Assembly (NCBI GenBank): GCA_963580285.1
Contig: OY757021.1
Span: 96,772,149 to 96,836,148 of the forward strand
Direction: 5' to 3'
Origin: Lucinisca nassula
Taxonomy: Eukaryota; Mollusca; Bivalvia; Lucinida; Lucinidae
Length of the DNA stretch: 64,000 nucleotides
The notes beneath the pieces were generated by a model, which was not told the DNA's origin, searched no databases, and saw only the letters and a program-made list of their open reading frames with translations. Within the stretch, counting starts at the first letter, position 1; each line of letters opens with the position of its first letter. This document shows, one piece after another, positions 40,643 through 52,611 of the stretch. Made by a program: the position numbers and the translations under genes.

Positions 40643-41735
40643 TCAGAATCAGAATTGTTACCGTTGACACGTAAAATGACATTCATACACCAGGACCTGT
40701 GGTGGGAAGTTAGTCCCTAGCTCCTACCAAAATGGTAAACTTAGTACTCAATCCTCAGCACCTTCAGCCGTTGAAATAATCGAATCGGGAAGGGCATTCT
40801 AATCTCTAATGGTTCGGGGAAAGAATGCTTCTTTATAAATGTCAGTTCTTGTAGCAAGGGTCTGAAACGCCAATGAATGATGATTTCACAGTGCCTAGCT
40901 CGGGGAACAAGGTCATCTGATGGGATGCTGGCAACACCCTTTAGACTTTTGTATAAAAGTATGAGCCTACTGTCTTTACTCGTTTTCTTGATAGACTCCC
41001 ATCTTAAATTTCCTAGGATTCCAGTCATGCTCCCAGCAGTAATTGCTTGTTACAAATCTAGCAGCTGTATTCTGAACTTTTTCAATTTCTTCATTAAGGA
41101 CCACTCCGCTGGGATCCCAGATACAACTACCATATTCCAAGATTGGGCGAACAAGTCCTTTATATGCTGCCACTTTTACATCCTGAAAACACTGATGACG
41201 ATTTCGCCTCAGGAAACCAAGCGTTCTATTTGCTTTTGTACACATGTTGCTAATATGTGTATTACATCTCACTGATCATGTGTGAGTGTAACCCCAAGGT
41301 GTTTAATGGAATCCACGCTCTCGAGGACAGTTCCCTCTAAGGTGTTAGAAGCCTCAATTTTATTTGTTCTCTTCCTAGTTATCTGCATAATATTGCATTT
41401 AACGGGCTGAAATATCATGCCACATTTTCGTGCCAAACGTCCTTATCTATCCATATCATTCTAAAGTTTCAACGAGTCCTCTGTACAGTCGTCTGCGAAC
41501 AATCTTATTTCTGAGTCAATGCCAGTGAAAATATCATTGATCTATAGGGAGAATAACAGTGGACCAAGAACAGTCCCTTGCGGGACTCCAGACAAAACTG
41601 GTGCCCACTCTGAAGATTCACAATTAACAACAACACGCTGTTTTCTGTAGCAAAGAAACTAATCTATCCATTTGACAGTATTTCCCCCAATTCCATAACT
41701 AGCCACCATGTTGGATCTAGGGTCGCATTTGAAGA
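40643..41735 (-). pseudogene. CR1-like LINE, RT C-terminal half, 5'-truncated
   Basis: Minus strand. RT motif B GVPQGTVLGPLLFSL near 41570, then motif C LFADDC near 41480, NTHISNMCTKANRTLGFLRR, LVRPILEYGSCIWDP and VQNTAARFVTSNY. A stop interrupts after LLFSL, with others nearby. The 3' end near 40643 carries two copies of ATTCTG (complement CAGAAT), a microsatellite-like tail as in CR1-group LINEs. The element is truncated at the poly-G tract 41751-41770. Confidence 0.8.
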
Positions 41736-41750
41736 GATTATATGGGGTTA

Positions 41751-41770
41751 CGGGGGGGGGGGGGGGGGGC
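41751..41770. repeat. G homopolymer
   Basis: A run of about 19 G bases at the boundary between the LINE remnant and the following satellite element. Possible assembly weak point. Confidence 0.8.
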
Positions 41771-43123
41771 ATTTTCAACGCATTTTTGCATTGGAATCGC
41801 AAGTTATGGAAGAACAACGAACATCTATTATTATTTTACTGCAATAATGTTCATCGAAAGCTATTTAAGCACTCGGCTTGACGGCCTCATGTTCAAACAG
41901 TTTCCTCGGGACTCGGTAATTTAAAACGTGAATGCATGAAAATGCCTGGTTGATCCCTATATTGACCTTGTGTGAAGGGAATATGACGATTTGTTTACCC
42001 GAGCAGGCAATATTGCCCGAGGGCGATTGTGAGATGGGAATATGATGATTTGTTAGCCCGAGCATGCAATATTACCCGAGAGCGAATGTGAGAGGGGAAT
42101 ATGACGATTTGTTAACCCGAGCAGGCAATATTACCTGAGGGCGAATATGAGAGGGAAATATGACGATTTGTTAACCCGAGCAGGCAGTATTATCCGGGGG
42201 CGAATGTGAGATGGGATTATGACGATTTGTTAACCCGAACAGGCAGTATTACCCGGGGGCGAATGTGAGATGGGAATATGAGGATTTGTTAACCCGAACA
42301 GGCAATATTACCCGAGAGCGAATGTGAGAGGGGAATATGACTATTTGTTGTTTCGAAGAAAAGCGAGGGGACATAGTATTCGTCTTTCCGTGGTGCGTGG
42401 TGCGTGATGCGTGGTTCCGAGCTTGTAGTACGTACCTTGTGAGCTCAATTTCTCCTACAGTTTTAAACCGATCATTTTCAACGCATTTTTGCATTGGAAT
42501 CGCAAGTTATGGAAGAACAACGAACATCTATTATTATTTTACTGCAATAATGTTCATCGAAAGCTATTTAAGCACTCGGCTTGACGGCCTCATGTTCAAA
42601 CAGTTTCCTCGGGACCCGGTAATTTAAAACGTGAATGCATGAAAATGCCTGGTTGATCCCTATATTGACCTTGTGTGAAGGGAATATGACGATTTGTTTA
42701 CCCGAGCAGGCAATATTGCCCGAGGGCGATTGTGAGAGGGGAATATGATGATTTGTTAACCCGAGCAGGCAATATTACCTGAGGGCGAATGTGAGAGGGA
42801 AATATGACGATTTGTTAACCCGAGCAGGCAGTATTATCCGGGGGCGAATGTGAGATGGGATTATGACGATTTGTTAACCCGAACAGGCAGTATTACCCGG
42901 GGGCGAATGTGAGATGGGAATATGAGGATTTGTTAACCCGAACAGGCAATATTACCCGAGAGCGAATGTGAGAGGGGAATATGACTATTTGTTGTTTCGA
43001 AGAAAAGCGAGGGGACATAGTATTCGTCTTTCCGTGGTGCGTGGTGCGTGATGCGTGGTTCCGAGCTTGTAGTACGTACCTTGTGAGCTCAATTTCTCCT
43101 ACAGTTTTAAACCGATCCTTCTA
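41771..43123. repeat. Direct duplication of about 703 bp
   Basis: Segment 41771-42473 (ATTTTCAACGCATTTTTGCA ... TTTTAAACCGATC) is repeated at 42474-43123. Copy 2 has one 59-bp unit fewer. The short frame starting with the Cys/Ile/Tyr-rich STHFCIGIASYGR is present in both and is not otherwise supported as coding. Confidence 0.85.
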
Positions 43124-44330
43124 AAATTTTACAGGTGTCTTTATCATTGTTTGAAGTTGTGCATGTGCTTTTTTCAGAATCCTTGATTTATTATTTTTCA
43201 CTTTTGTCACATTTTAACTTAGACTTTTTTGCATGGTTGCAAATTCATAGTAGGTACCTTGTGAGCGCAACTCCTCCTACAGTTTTATACCGATCCTTCT
43301 GAAATTCAATAGGTGTCGTTAGCATGGTTTGAGGTTGTGCAAGTGCTTTTTCAGAATCCTTGAATTATTTTTTTTTTCACTTTTTTTCATATTTTTAACT
43401 TAGACTTTTTTGGCATGGTTCCGAATTCATAGTAGGTACCTTGTCAGCGCAACTTCTCCTACAGTTTTATACCGATCCTTCTGAAATTTTACAGGTGTCT
43501 TAATTATGGTTTGAAGTTATGCATATGCTTTATTCAGAATTCTTTAATTAATTCTTTTCACTTTTTTCACATTATTAACTTACACATTTTTCATGCATCA
43601 ATTCTATTAAAGAGTATAATGTAGTACGTACCTTGTGAGCATACCTTCTCCTACAGTTTTAAACCGATCCTTCTAGAATTTTAGAGGTGTCTTTATCATG
43701 GTTTGAAGTTGTGCATATGCTTTTTTCAGAATTCTTTAATTAATATTTTCCATTTTTTTCTACATTTTTAACTTTGACTTTTTTGCATGGTTCCGAATTC
43801 ATTGTAGGTACCTTGTGAGCGCAACTACCCCTACAGTTTTATACCGATCCTTCTGAAATTTTACAGGTGTCTTTATCATGGTTTGAAGTTGTGCATATGC
43901 TTTTTCAGAATTCTTTTGATAATTTTTCCCCTTTTTTCACATTTTAAACTTAGACTTTTTTTCATGCATCAATTCTATGAAAGAGTATAATGTAGTAGGT
44001 ACCTTGTGAGCGCAACTCCTCCAACAGGTTAATACCAATCCTTCCAAAACTTAAAAGTTGGTTGAATTATGGTCTAAAGATATGCATGTGCTCTTTACAG
44101 ATTCTTAAAATAATTCTTTTTACTTTTTTCACATTTTTAACTTAGAGTTTTTTCCCATCTATAATATGAAACTGGATATGTAGTAGGTACATTGCGAGTG
44201 CAACTCCTCCTACAGTTTAAAACTGATCCTTCAGAATCTTTACAGGTGTTTTGATCATGGACTGAAAATGTGCATGTGCCTTTTACAGAATCTTTAAATT
44301 ATTGTTTTTCACTTTCCGCATTAGGTGATA
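43065..44330. repeat. 180-190 bp tandem repeat, 7 copies
   Basis: Each copy has GTAGGTACCTTGTGAGCGCA, CTCCTACAGTTTTATACCGA, ATGGTTTGAAGTTGTGCAT and TTAACTTAGACTTTTTTGCA. Copies have diverged moderately, so this array is older than the flanking 59-bp array. Confidence 0.9.
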
Positions 44331-44403
44331 CCAATGGTTGCCTGGTTAACTTACTTATTTTTTAACCTCACAATGATAAAAAGGCGGGGGACATAAATTC
44401 TCT

Positions 44404-45370
44404 TAGGAATTTGCTTGTTAACCCGAGCAGGCAATTATACCCGAGGGCGAATATAAATATAAGAGGGAAATACGACGTTTTGTTAACCCGAGCTGGCAAT
44501 ATTACCCGGGGGCGGATGTGAGATGGGAATATGACGATTTGTTAACCCGAGCAGACAATATTACCAGAGGGCGAATGTGAGAGGTATAATGACGATTTGT
44601 TAACCCGAGCAGGCATTATTACCCGGGGGCGAATGTGAGATGAGAATATGACGATTTGTTAACCCGAGAAGGCAATATTACCCGGTGGCGAATGTGAGAG
44701 GGAAATATCACGATTTGTTAACCCGAGCAGGCATTATTACCCGGGGGCGAATGTGAGATGGGAATATGACGATTTGTTAACCCGAGCAGGCAATATTACC
44801 CGGGGGCGAATGTGAGAGGGGAATTTGACGATTTGCTAACCCGGGCAGGCAATTATGCCCGAGGGCGAATATGAGAGGGAAATATGACGATTTGTTAACC
44901 CGAGCAGTCAATATTACCCGGGGCGAATGTGAGATGGGAATATGACGATTTGTTAACCCGAGCAGGCAATATTACCCGGGGGCGAATGTGAGAGGGGAAT
45001 TTGACGATTTGCTAACCCGGGCAGGCAATTATGCCCGAGGGCGAATATGAGAGGGAAATATGACGATTTGTTAACCCGAGCAGTCAATATTACCCGGGGC
45101 TAATGTGAGATGGGAATATGACGATTTGTTAACCCGAGCAGGCAATATTACCCGGGGGCGAATGTGAGAGAGAAATATGACGATTTGTTAACCCGAGCAG
45201 GCATCAATACCCGGGGGCGAATGTGAGATGGGAATATGACGATTTTTTAACCCGAGCAGGCAATATTACCCGGGGGCGAATGTGAGAGGGAAATATGACG
45301 ATTTGTTAACCCAAGCAGGCAGTATTATCCGGGGGCGAATGTGAGAGGGGAATATGACGATTTGACGATT
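44404..45370. repeat. 59-bp satellite, about 16 copies
   Basis: Unit GACGATTTGTTAACCCGAGC, AGGCAATATTACCCGGGGGC, GAATGTGAGAGG. The same unit forms shorter arrays at 41965-42345 and 42670-42990. A two-unit higher-order repeat (TTTGCTAACCCGGGCAGGCA variant) is visible around 44820-45060. Confidence 0.95.
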
Positions 45371-45599
45371 ACCTGCTCAGGTAAACAATTCGTTAAGTTC
45401 CTCTCACACAAGGGCAACAAATAAATAATGTTATACTCGTTAACCCTTGTGCTGCTGAGCCCGGATATGCCTTATCTTTCAAACAATGAAGATCCAGATC
45501 AGACGGTCAGGATCTTCATTGTTTGTCGTTAAGTTTATTAATTTGTCACAATAATTTGCATCAAGTAATCTGATTGGATGATAATCAGTAGTGGGTGTG

Positions 45600-45790
45600 G
45601 CAGCTACGTGTTCAAACAGTTTCCTCGGGACCCGGCAAATGTTAATGCATGGAATTCAATGGTAGATCCCTATATTCACACTGGTCAGTACATACGTACA
45701 GGCTGCGTAGCGGTCGCATATGCTTCGTATTTTGGACGCATAGGCTTCGATGAAAAATGGTGGATGACAGGTCGTCAATGTAGGTAAGAT
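45600..45790 (+). repeat. Inverted repeat arm with exon-like frame
   Basis: Opens a frame reading NAWNSMVDPYIHTGQYIRTG, then CVAVAYASYFGRIGFDEKWW and MTGRQCR before GTAAGA. About 100 bp of it recurs inverted at 49021-49125, where the frame is broken by two stops. The 5' part matches the satellite element flank (GTTCAAACAGTTTCCTCGGG). More likely a dispersed repeat than a gene. Confidence 0.5.
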
Positions 45791-46319
45791 CTGAATATTT
45801 TTTTTTTCTTTTTGGTGGTATTTTAATGGGCGTGTTTTCGTTATGCGTCATCCCATCTCGTAACCCGCGCATCGTAAATTCCGAAGTCACGTGCATTGTA
45901 ATAAAAACACGACAGAAATTCATACAGTGCAAATATTATTTGGCTTAATACTTAACAGATTTGACGAAGACTTTCCAAGTTTATCAACGGTAGTGTAAAT
46001 AATTGTAACTTGACCAATTTTGTGCATTCGAATCAAAATGTTGTATTTGCATAGCTGAGACGGAAAATGTGTTCGGTATAAATGATACAGAATGTCTTTA
46101 GCATCACCAACTAACGCTGGTTGACTGATTTCTCGACATTAATTTAATACCATTCGCTATTATTCTACATAATACACGGCTTTAAAATTTAGTTTGCAGT
46201 CTCTGCATTGTAATCGGTAACGAAGCTACGTGCGTTGTATCGCAATATCAAGATTGTTCTTTTTTGCAAAAGATGTGACAAAAGTTGCATATTAGCTTTT
46301 CGATTTCATTACCGTTACT
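45791..46319. other. No gene recognised
   Basis: AT-rich. Includes a small inverted pair GCGTGTTTTCGTTATG / ATTGTAATAAAAACACG (45829-45911) reminiscent of MITE A termini without the core. Confidence 0.35.
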
Positions 46320-46323
46320 CACA

Positions 46324-46393
46324 ATGTATCAGCCAGAACACCAGCCAAAAACGCGTAGTTACATAGGGCGACCGGGCCAAAGTGAAAATACAG
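46324..46393 (+). CDS. Possible small coding exon
   Basis: ATG in TCACAATGT opens MYQPEHQPKTRSYIGRPGQS, then ENT, and reaches a donor-like ACAG|GTGAAT in phase 1. An acceptor TTTTTCTTGCAG| about 75 bp downstream would join to DEAAH and a TAA that is followed at once by TAATAAAG. That would give a peptide of about 29 residues. No family recognised; chance remains likely. Confidence 0.25.
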
Positions 46394-46551
46394 GTGAATC
46401 TGTGCTGAATGCCAAATTTCTTTTGGGGTCTATTTATCTATATTCCGCTTTTCAAACTTTTTCTTGCAGCAGACGAAGCCGCACATTAATAAAGTGGTCC
46501 GTAAGGCAGATGTCAGTATTGGGCAACGCTATACAACAGTTAGATAAACGT

Positions 46552-49005
46552 AACAAGAGGCCCATGGGCCACGATGCTCACCAGAGCTCAGGCAGGCACT
46601 GCCCACTGACAGCCATGTATGGCTTTAATTTATTGATTATAAAGTCTCCCAAAATTTCGACCCAATCAGACTAGTGGCTTCAGAGGTCTGATGACGCTTG
46701 AAGACAACAGATGACAGTTGACAATTTCCCGCCTGTGGCAATAGGTCAAAAAGAACATTATTAAAGGAACATTTCTATGAAAGTTTGACAAAATATCTTG
46801 AGAGGCATTAATGTCATTTTTCAATTTTCCCCATTATAAGTCAATGGAAACTCTTAACTTGCCATAGCAAACAAACCAAAGAGCCAAATTTCATAAACCA
46901 GAGCTCAGGTGGACACTGCCCAATGGAGCCCAGATTGGTGTCACTAAATGGGTCTTATAAAAAGGAACAGAGACATATATGGTTTAGCGGTGGGGATATG
47001 TATGGTTCCTGAGACGTAAGGCCTTTTAAGCAATGGAGGGATTCGGGCATGGCAGATCCCAGAAAAGCCAAAGATTGTTGTCACTGAATATGTCTTATCA
47101 TAAAGATCAAGAATATATATGGTTAAATGGTGGGGATCTGAACGGTTTCTGAGATATGAGGCCCTTTTATGAAGTGGAAGGGAGAGAAATGGCCCCTGCG
47201 GACCCCCAAGACAGGTATGACTGAATGTGTCTAATAACAATGAACAAGAATATATGTGATTATAGGATGGGGATTTGAATGGTTTCTGAGATATATGGCC
47301 TATTATTAAGTGGAGTCTTATCATCAGGAACAAGAATATATATGGTTCAGGGGTGGGGATCTGAACGGTTTCTGAGATATATGGATTTTAATGAAGGGGT
47401 AGGGCATGGCCCATGGAACCCCGGGGGACCCCATGCTGGTGGCACTGTTTGCGTCTTATCATAAGGAACAAGAATATATATGGTTTAGGGGTGGGCTCTG
47501 AACAGTTTCTCAGATATATGGTCTTTTGTGAAGTCGAGGGGTGGAGTGTGGCCCGGGCACAACCTGGGTGACCCCTAGGTTGGTGTCACTGAATGTGTCT
47601 TATCGTAAGGAACAAGAATATATATGGTTTTGGGGTGGGGATCTGTAAGGTTTCTGGAATATTTAGCCTTTTATGAAGTGGAGGGGGTTGGGCATGGCCC
47701 CCCGCACATCACGGGGGACCCCCAAGTTGGTGTCACTGAATGCGACTTATCATAAGGAACGAGAATATATATGGTTTAGGGGTGGGGATCTGTAAGGCTA
47801 CTGGGATATTGGGCCTTTTATGAAGTGGAGGGGGTGGGGCATGGCCCCGGCACATCCCGGGGGATCCCCAGGTTGGTGTCACTGAGTCATCTTATCATAA
47901 GAAACAAAAGTATCTATGGTTTTGGGGTGAGGATCTCAATGGTTTCTGAGATAAATGGCATTTTATGTAGTGGAAGGGGTGGGGCGTTTCCCCGGCACAT
48001 CCCGGGGGACCCCCAGGTTGGTGTCACTTAATGCATCTTAACATAAGGAACAAGAATATATATAGTTTAGGGGTGGGGATCTGAATGGTTTCTGAGATAA
48101 ATGGCATTTTATGAAATAGAGGGGGCAGGGCATGTCCCCGGCACATCCCGGGGGACCCCCAGGTTGGTGTCACTTAATGCATCTTATCATAAGGAACAAG
48201 AATATATATGGTTTAGGGGTTGGGATCTGTAAGGTATCTGAGATATACGGCATTTTATGAAGTAGAGCGGGCGGGGCATGGCCCCGGCACAACCTAGGGG
48301 ACCCCCAGGTTGACATAAAAGCATTATGGCTGAGAGAAGTTTACTCAAGGAACATGTCCATGTAAGTTTTGTCAAAATATCTGCAATGACTTGGCAGTAC
48401 ATGCCATTTGTCAGTTTTCCCCATTATAAGTCAATGGAAACTCTAAGTTACCATAGCAACAAAACTAAAAGGCCAAATTTCATAAAAAAACACAAAACAT
48501 GTAAAGGTAAATATGGTGAATATTTTCATAAAGTCTCAGCCTCCTAGAGCATATGGTTTCTGAGGAGATGATTTATTAAGTATTTTTTTCTATTTTGGTT
48601 TCCATGGCAACCAAATAAAAATGAACAGAAGGCCTAAAATCAAACGGCAGATAGTAGATTGCCTATGGAACATTTCTATGCAAGTTTTGTCAAAATATCT
48701 GCAGAGGCTTGGCAGTAAATGCCATTTTTCAATTTTCCCCATTATAAGTGTATGGAAACAACATGTTGCCATAGCAACCAAACTAATGAGCCGATTTTCA
48801 TAAAAAACACAAACTTTCAATGCCCCAGCCCAAGGATGCTACAGATAAAATTAGGGCCCAATCGGCCCAGTGGCTTCAGAGGAGATGTCGTTTGAAAGTG
48901 TTGACGCCAGACGACGACGACATACGACAGACGACAGACGCCGACGACGGACAACTGCCTATCCTATAAGCTCCCCCGGAGCCTTCGGCTCTGGTGAGCT
49001 AAAAA
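46552..49005. mobile_element. 2.4-kb element with 146-bp internal array
   Basis: Left end ACAAGAGGCCCATGGGCCAC...GCTCACCAGAGC, right end GGAGCCTTCGGCTCTGGTGAGC, so the ends carry inverted GCTCACCAGAGC. The interior 46925-48310 is about nine copies of a 146-bp unit (GGTTGGTGTCACTGAATG, ATAAGGAACAAGAATATATA, GGGGACCCCCAGG). A flanking block (CCCCATTATAAGTCAATGGA) occurs three times. It ends with a GACGACAGACG run. No protein-coding capacity. Confidence 0.8.
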
Positions 49006-49020
49006 CGGTTTCTTACCTGC

Positions 49021-49125
49021 AATGACGAACTGTCATCCGTCATTTTTCATCGAAGCCCATGCGTCCAAAATACGAAGCCTATGCGACCGCTACGCAGCCT
49101 GTACGTATGTATTGACCATTGTGAT
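49021..49125 (-). repeat. Inverted copy of 45680-45780
   Basis: TCATTTTTCATCGAAGCCCA, GCGTCCAAAATACGAAGCC and GACCGCTACGCAGCCTGTAC are complements of the 45680-45780 segment. Confidence 0.85.
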
Positions 49126-49129
49126 ATTG

Positions 49130-49285
49130 ACCTTGTGTGAAGGAAATATGACGATTTGTTCACCCGAGCAGGCAATATTACCTGATGGCGAATGTGAGAG
49201 GGGAATATGAGGGTTTGATCTTTGCCCTGGGGCAATATTTTCTGCTCAGGTAAACAAATCGTCAATTCCCCTCACACAACGGCAA
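49130..49285. mobile_element. Unexpanded relative of the 41961-45415 element
   Basis: About 155 bp: CCTTGTGTGAAGGAAATATG, one 59-bp unit (CACCCGAGCAGGCAATATTA), then CTGCTCAGGTAAACAAATCG and CCCCTCACACAACGG. Same ends, no array. Confidence 0.75.
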
Positions 49286-50159
49286 CTAATAAATAATGTT
49301 ATACTCGTTGAAAGGCGGTTCTAACGAGCAACCATAACGTATATCTAAGCTTAAATAGGGGAAATCGAACATTTCAACAGAAAAAATAATATCTGCTTTG
49401 AAGATATGAAAAAAAATGCCCCAAGTCTCCAGGACCTGTGGACACAAAACTGTTCAAACTTTGATGAAGTATCTTCCAATGAATTTCTTTGTATCAAGTA
49501 AGTTTGAAAATTAAATGACATTCATCAAAGAATTCTAAAAATGGATCGAGAAAAATACAGTGATTGTTCTCAATCATATTGACAAGGTCTTATTCCATTT
49601 TTAGGTCTGGTGTATATTCTTGACATTTGAGATGTGTTTTGATTGGTTGATGCAAGGGGTGCAGTAAAATGTACAACACCTTATGCTTTGCATTTTTACC
49701 AGGCTAGTATTTGACTGACAGGACATTTATATGATATCGTATTAGAAAATATGTCACATCAAAATGAATTGAAGCCTATCGAATTTTATCCGGATTTGGG
49801 TCCATGGGTATATCCCCTGTATCAAAGTGATGATTTTATTTTGATTTGTTATCAATGTGTATAGATTTACAACTGGTCATAAACATCTCAGTTAAGCAAG
49901 TAACTTGTCTTAAGCTATCATGTAAAGGAAAATGCATTAAAATCAGCTGTTCTGAACAAGACCTGTCTTAAGCAAATGCATTTTGATTACCCCTTAGATG
50001 CCAACTTAATATAGGGTTGACTTTAATAAATTGTACAATGCTGGATTGCTGAATGCTTAAACTGGGCGTGAAATCTTTGGCAATGGGCAAGCAGAAATAA
50101 AGACAAAAATAACATTATCGGCACGTATTTTGTTTAGAATAACTAGTGTTTAACACCAC
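49286..50159. other. No gene recognised; MITE A core remnant at left
   Basis: A half-hairpin GAAAGGCGGTTCTAACGAGC at 49309-49330 is a MITE A relic. The rest is AT-rich without supported features. Confidence 0.4.
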
Positions 50160-50436
50160 CATCACGAAAACACGCCTATATAATTTTGACCCCATTGAAC
50201 CCTTCTTTTATATAGTAAAACTGGGGTTTGCAGGGGTAAACCTTATTTTTCTCATTTCTGCTCAAAATATAGATTGTGGGTACTCGTTAGAATCGCCTCG
50301 ATGAGGCGGTTATAACGAATACCTTCAATCTATATTTCGAGCAGATATAAGAAAAATATCACAATATATCATAAAATTTTCCTTTTTTGCGGCGGTAAAT
50401 CTTACGATGTATTTGTATAGACTTTTTTTCGTAATG
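50160..50436. mobile_element. MITE family A
   Basis: CATCACGAAAACACGCCTAT at left, core GAATCGCCTCGATGAGGCGG, right end ACTTTTTTTCGTAATG. 277 bp. Confidence 0.85.
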
Positions 50437-50579
50437 GTCTGTCATTTCGTATAACGTGTAAAAATGTCACTATCGACCTCGTTTTATATACAGAAAAGTT
50501 GATCTTGCAGTGGTATACATCAAAAACATAGGTAGCGCGCGAGCAGACAAAAGAATAATATTTGGAACTTTCATCCGAA

Positions 50580-51662
50580 CAAAATAGAAGTGGAGGCAAT
50601 GATCAGGAATCGATACAAACAATCTACAGCTCACACCAGAGACACCTAAGGGAAAGACACACAAACATGAAACAACAGACCCTAATGGAAACACTAACAG
50701 CGGAAAGCCAAAAGGACAGTTACTTTCCCACAAAATGGCCAATAGGCTATCCCAAATAAAATAACACAAGCGACACAAACACCCAAAGACAAACCATAAC
50801 AAAAATAAACCGCGACAGAAGAACCGCCTTAGAACGGTCAGCGGAAACGAATTCCACTGGGGGGCTTAAATCGATTTTACGTGGCCACATTCCCCGCCCT
50901 TACTTCCGTAGCAATCTAGACAAATAATCAGCAAGAAACCACTGAAATGCTGGAGCAAACGAAAACCAACAGTTAGACTCCGAGACAGAGCATCAGGTAA
51001 CAACCAACATTACCTTGAATTAGATCTCGCTAATTCTCAATAAGCCTTTACTTTGGAACCGTCATAGAATCTGAGGCCTGACCCACCGGCATGCAATTAA
51101 ACAGGGAAGCAAAGTTGTCAACCGTGATTGGGTTAACTACCATGCATGCAGTCTGTCCTATAACATTTATGTTGTACCCAATCTTTTTATATCGAAGAAT
51201 AATTTTACGAAATTGGGTTCTTAATTTATATACTAAGTCACCATAAAATTCGGGTTCCGATAGACCTTGTTGCAGAAGAGATTTAAGTCCAATATTGAAT
51301 TTTGAAATTAAATCAGAAGGACGTCTATAAAATTTTGAAAAGGCTTTGCATAGTTTATGGTACGATAACCCTGATTAAGGAGTTTAGCCGTTAACAATTT
51401 ATTACGAATGTTGAAGTCAGTTACATGACTACACACTCTGGCAAATCGAATTAATTGCGAAATATAAACGCCATAGGATGGCGCACGAGGACCATCACCA
51501 TCCAAAAAAGTAACATTTACAATTTCAAAATCAAAATCATCGCGTTTATCATAAATTTTGCACGAAACAAACCCCTCTACAATAGATAGATGTGAATCCA
51601 AAAACGGGGCCTCGGTATCAGAAGAATTTGCTTTATTTAACTGAAGTTCTGGGGGGTACATC
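50580..51662 (-). mobile_element. Penelope-like element copy
   Basis: Tail (AGACACCTAAGGGAAAGACA, CGCCTTAGAACGGTCAGCGG) and the RT-like frame 51661-51308 (ELQLNKANSSDTEAPFLDSH, VEGFVSCKIYDKRDDFDFEI, APSYGVYISQLIRF). 5'-truncated at the ELQLN position. The frame breaks near 51360 (GYRTINYAK in place of GYRYHKLRK), a one-base indel. Confidence 0.8.
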
Positions 51663-52040
51663 TGACAAATCTGACAAAAACATTAAGAAATAGATGCCCA
51701 GGAAAACCTGTTTCAGCTTCCTTATTTTTTCAGTGGCTTTTTGTAAGGGGATAACGCGTTCTTAAGAGCTCGCGATAAGTGTGTTTGTGGCGGGGGGAGA
51801 CGGGTGGCGGCTGGAAAATGAATGTTTTTGTCTACAAATTATTGTCTACTTTTGTGAGTTATGTCTTCAATACTTTTCATTATTTTGTTGTTGCTTTTTT
51901 AATGAAGATTTGGTTAATCTATCTTTTTGGTAAGCCACTTAAATAACACTGATATATAGATAAAAAATGAAAAGATTATGTAGAAAAATTACCATATACG
52001 GGTAGATGAAAAAAAAAAAAAACAACAAAAAAAAATTTAA
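51663..52040. other. No gene recognised
   Basis: AT-rich sequence ending in an A-rich tract (about 52009-52035) that abuts the tRNA-like locus. Confidence 0.45.
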
Positions 52041-52112
52041 CTCCCCGTCGGGGAATCGAACTCCGGTCTCCTGCGTGACAGGCGGGGATATTTACCACTA
52101 TACTAACGAAGA
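52041..52112 (-). tRNA. tRNA-Asp (GTC), possibly a pseudogene
   Basis: 72 nt on the minus strand. Acceptor TCTTCGT pairs with ACGGGGA (with G-U pairs) and discriminator G. D-arm TAGTATAGTGGTAAATA, anticodon loop CTGTCAC giving GTC, T-arm GTTCGATTCCCC. One mismatch in the anticodon stem (CCCGC/GCAGG) and one in the T stem (CGGAG/CCCCG) suggest decay. The A-rich tract just 3' of it, about 52009-52035 (poly-T on the coding strand), could act as a terminator or mark a retroposed copy. Confidence 0.6.
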
Positions 52113-52611
52113 GTGATCTGAGCACTATTCGCTCCGCAAGATAAAATAATACCCACACATATTTAACTGTAAATTTGTTTGTGTTTTGCAAGTGGCATGT
52201 GGAGATGACAAAACACAGAAAACGATGGCTATGACAACATCGATTACTCTATTTGCGGATATAGGGGAATACATTGAAATTATGGTTTTATGGGAAAAAA
52301 GACGAAGATAAAAACATTATTTTTCCCATTTGGTTGTTATGATATCAACTTTGTCCTGTCTATGACCGAAAAAATATATTTTCGAAAATTCACATAAATA
52401 GATTACAGTTTTATTGCCTTTAACAAGTACGGGTGTCACCACCAACGCGCCGATACAATTTCAAATTTAAATTTCAAATTTATTGAAGTGCTCTGGTTTA
52501 CAAAATGCAAACAACAAGAGAGTAAACAAAACGTATACAAGAAGATAATGGCGGTATATGTATATATCTCAGTGGAAAATGTTTTGGGAGATCGACTATT
52601 ATATAATATTA

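Larger units (their letters stand above)
41961..45415. mobile_element. TIR element expanded by internal satellites
   Basis: Left end CCTTGTGTGAAGGGAATATG...TTTGTTTACCCGAGCAGG, right end CCTGCTCAGGTAAACAATTC...CCTCTCACACAAGG, which are inverted matches. A small intact relative is at 49130-49285. Between the ends lie arrays of the 59-bp unit and of a unit of about 185 bp. No transposase seen. Confidence 0.6.

Noticed and set aside
45578..45787. 69-residue ORF as a gene
   Set aside because: Part matches the satellite element flank and the rest has an inverted copy with stops at 49021-49125.
46685..46715. CTGATGACGCTTGAAGAC as a hammerhead candidate
   Set aside because: Stem II does not pair and the GAAA/NUH parts are missing.
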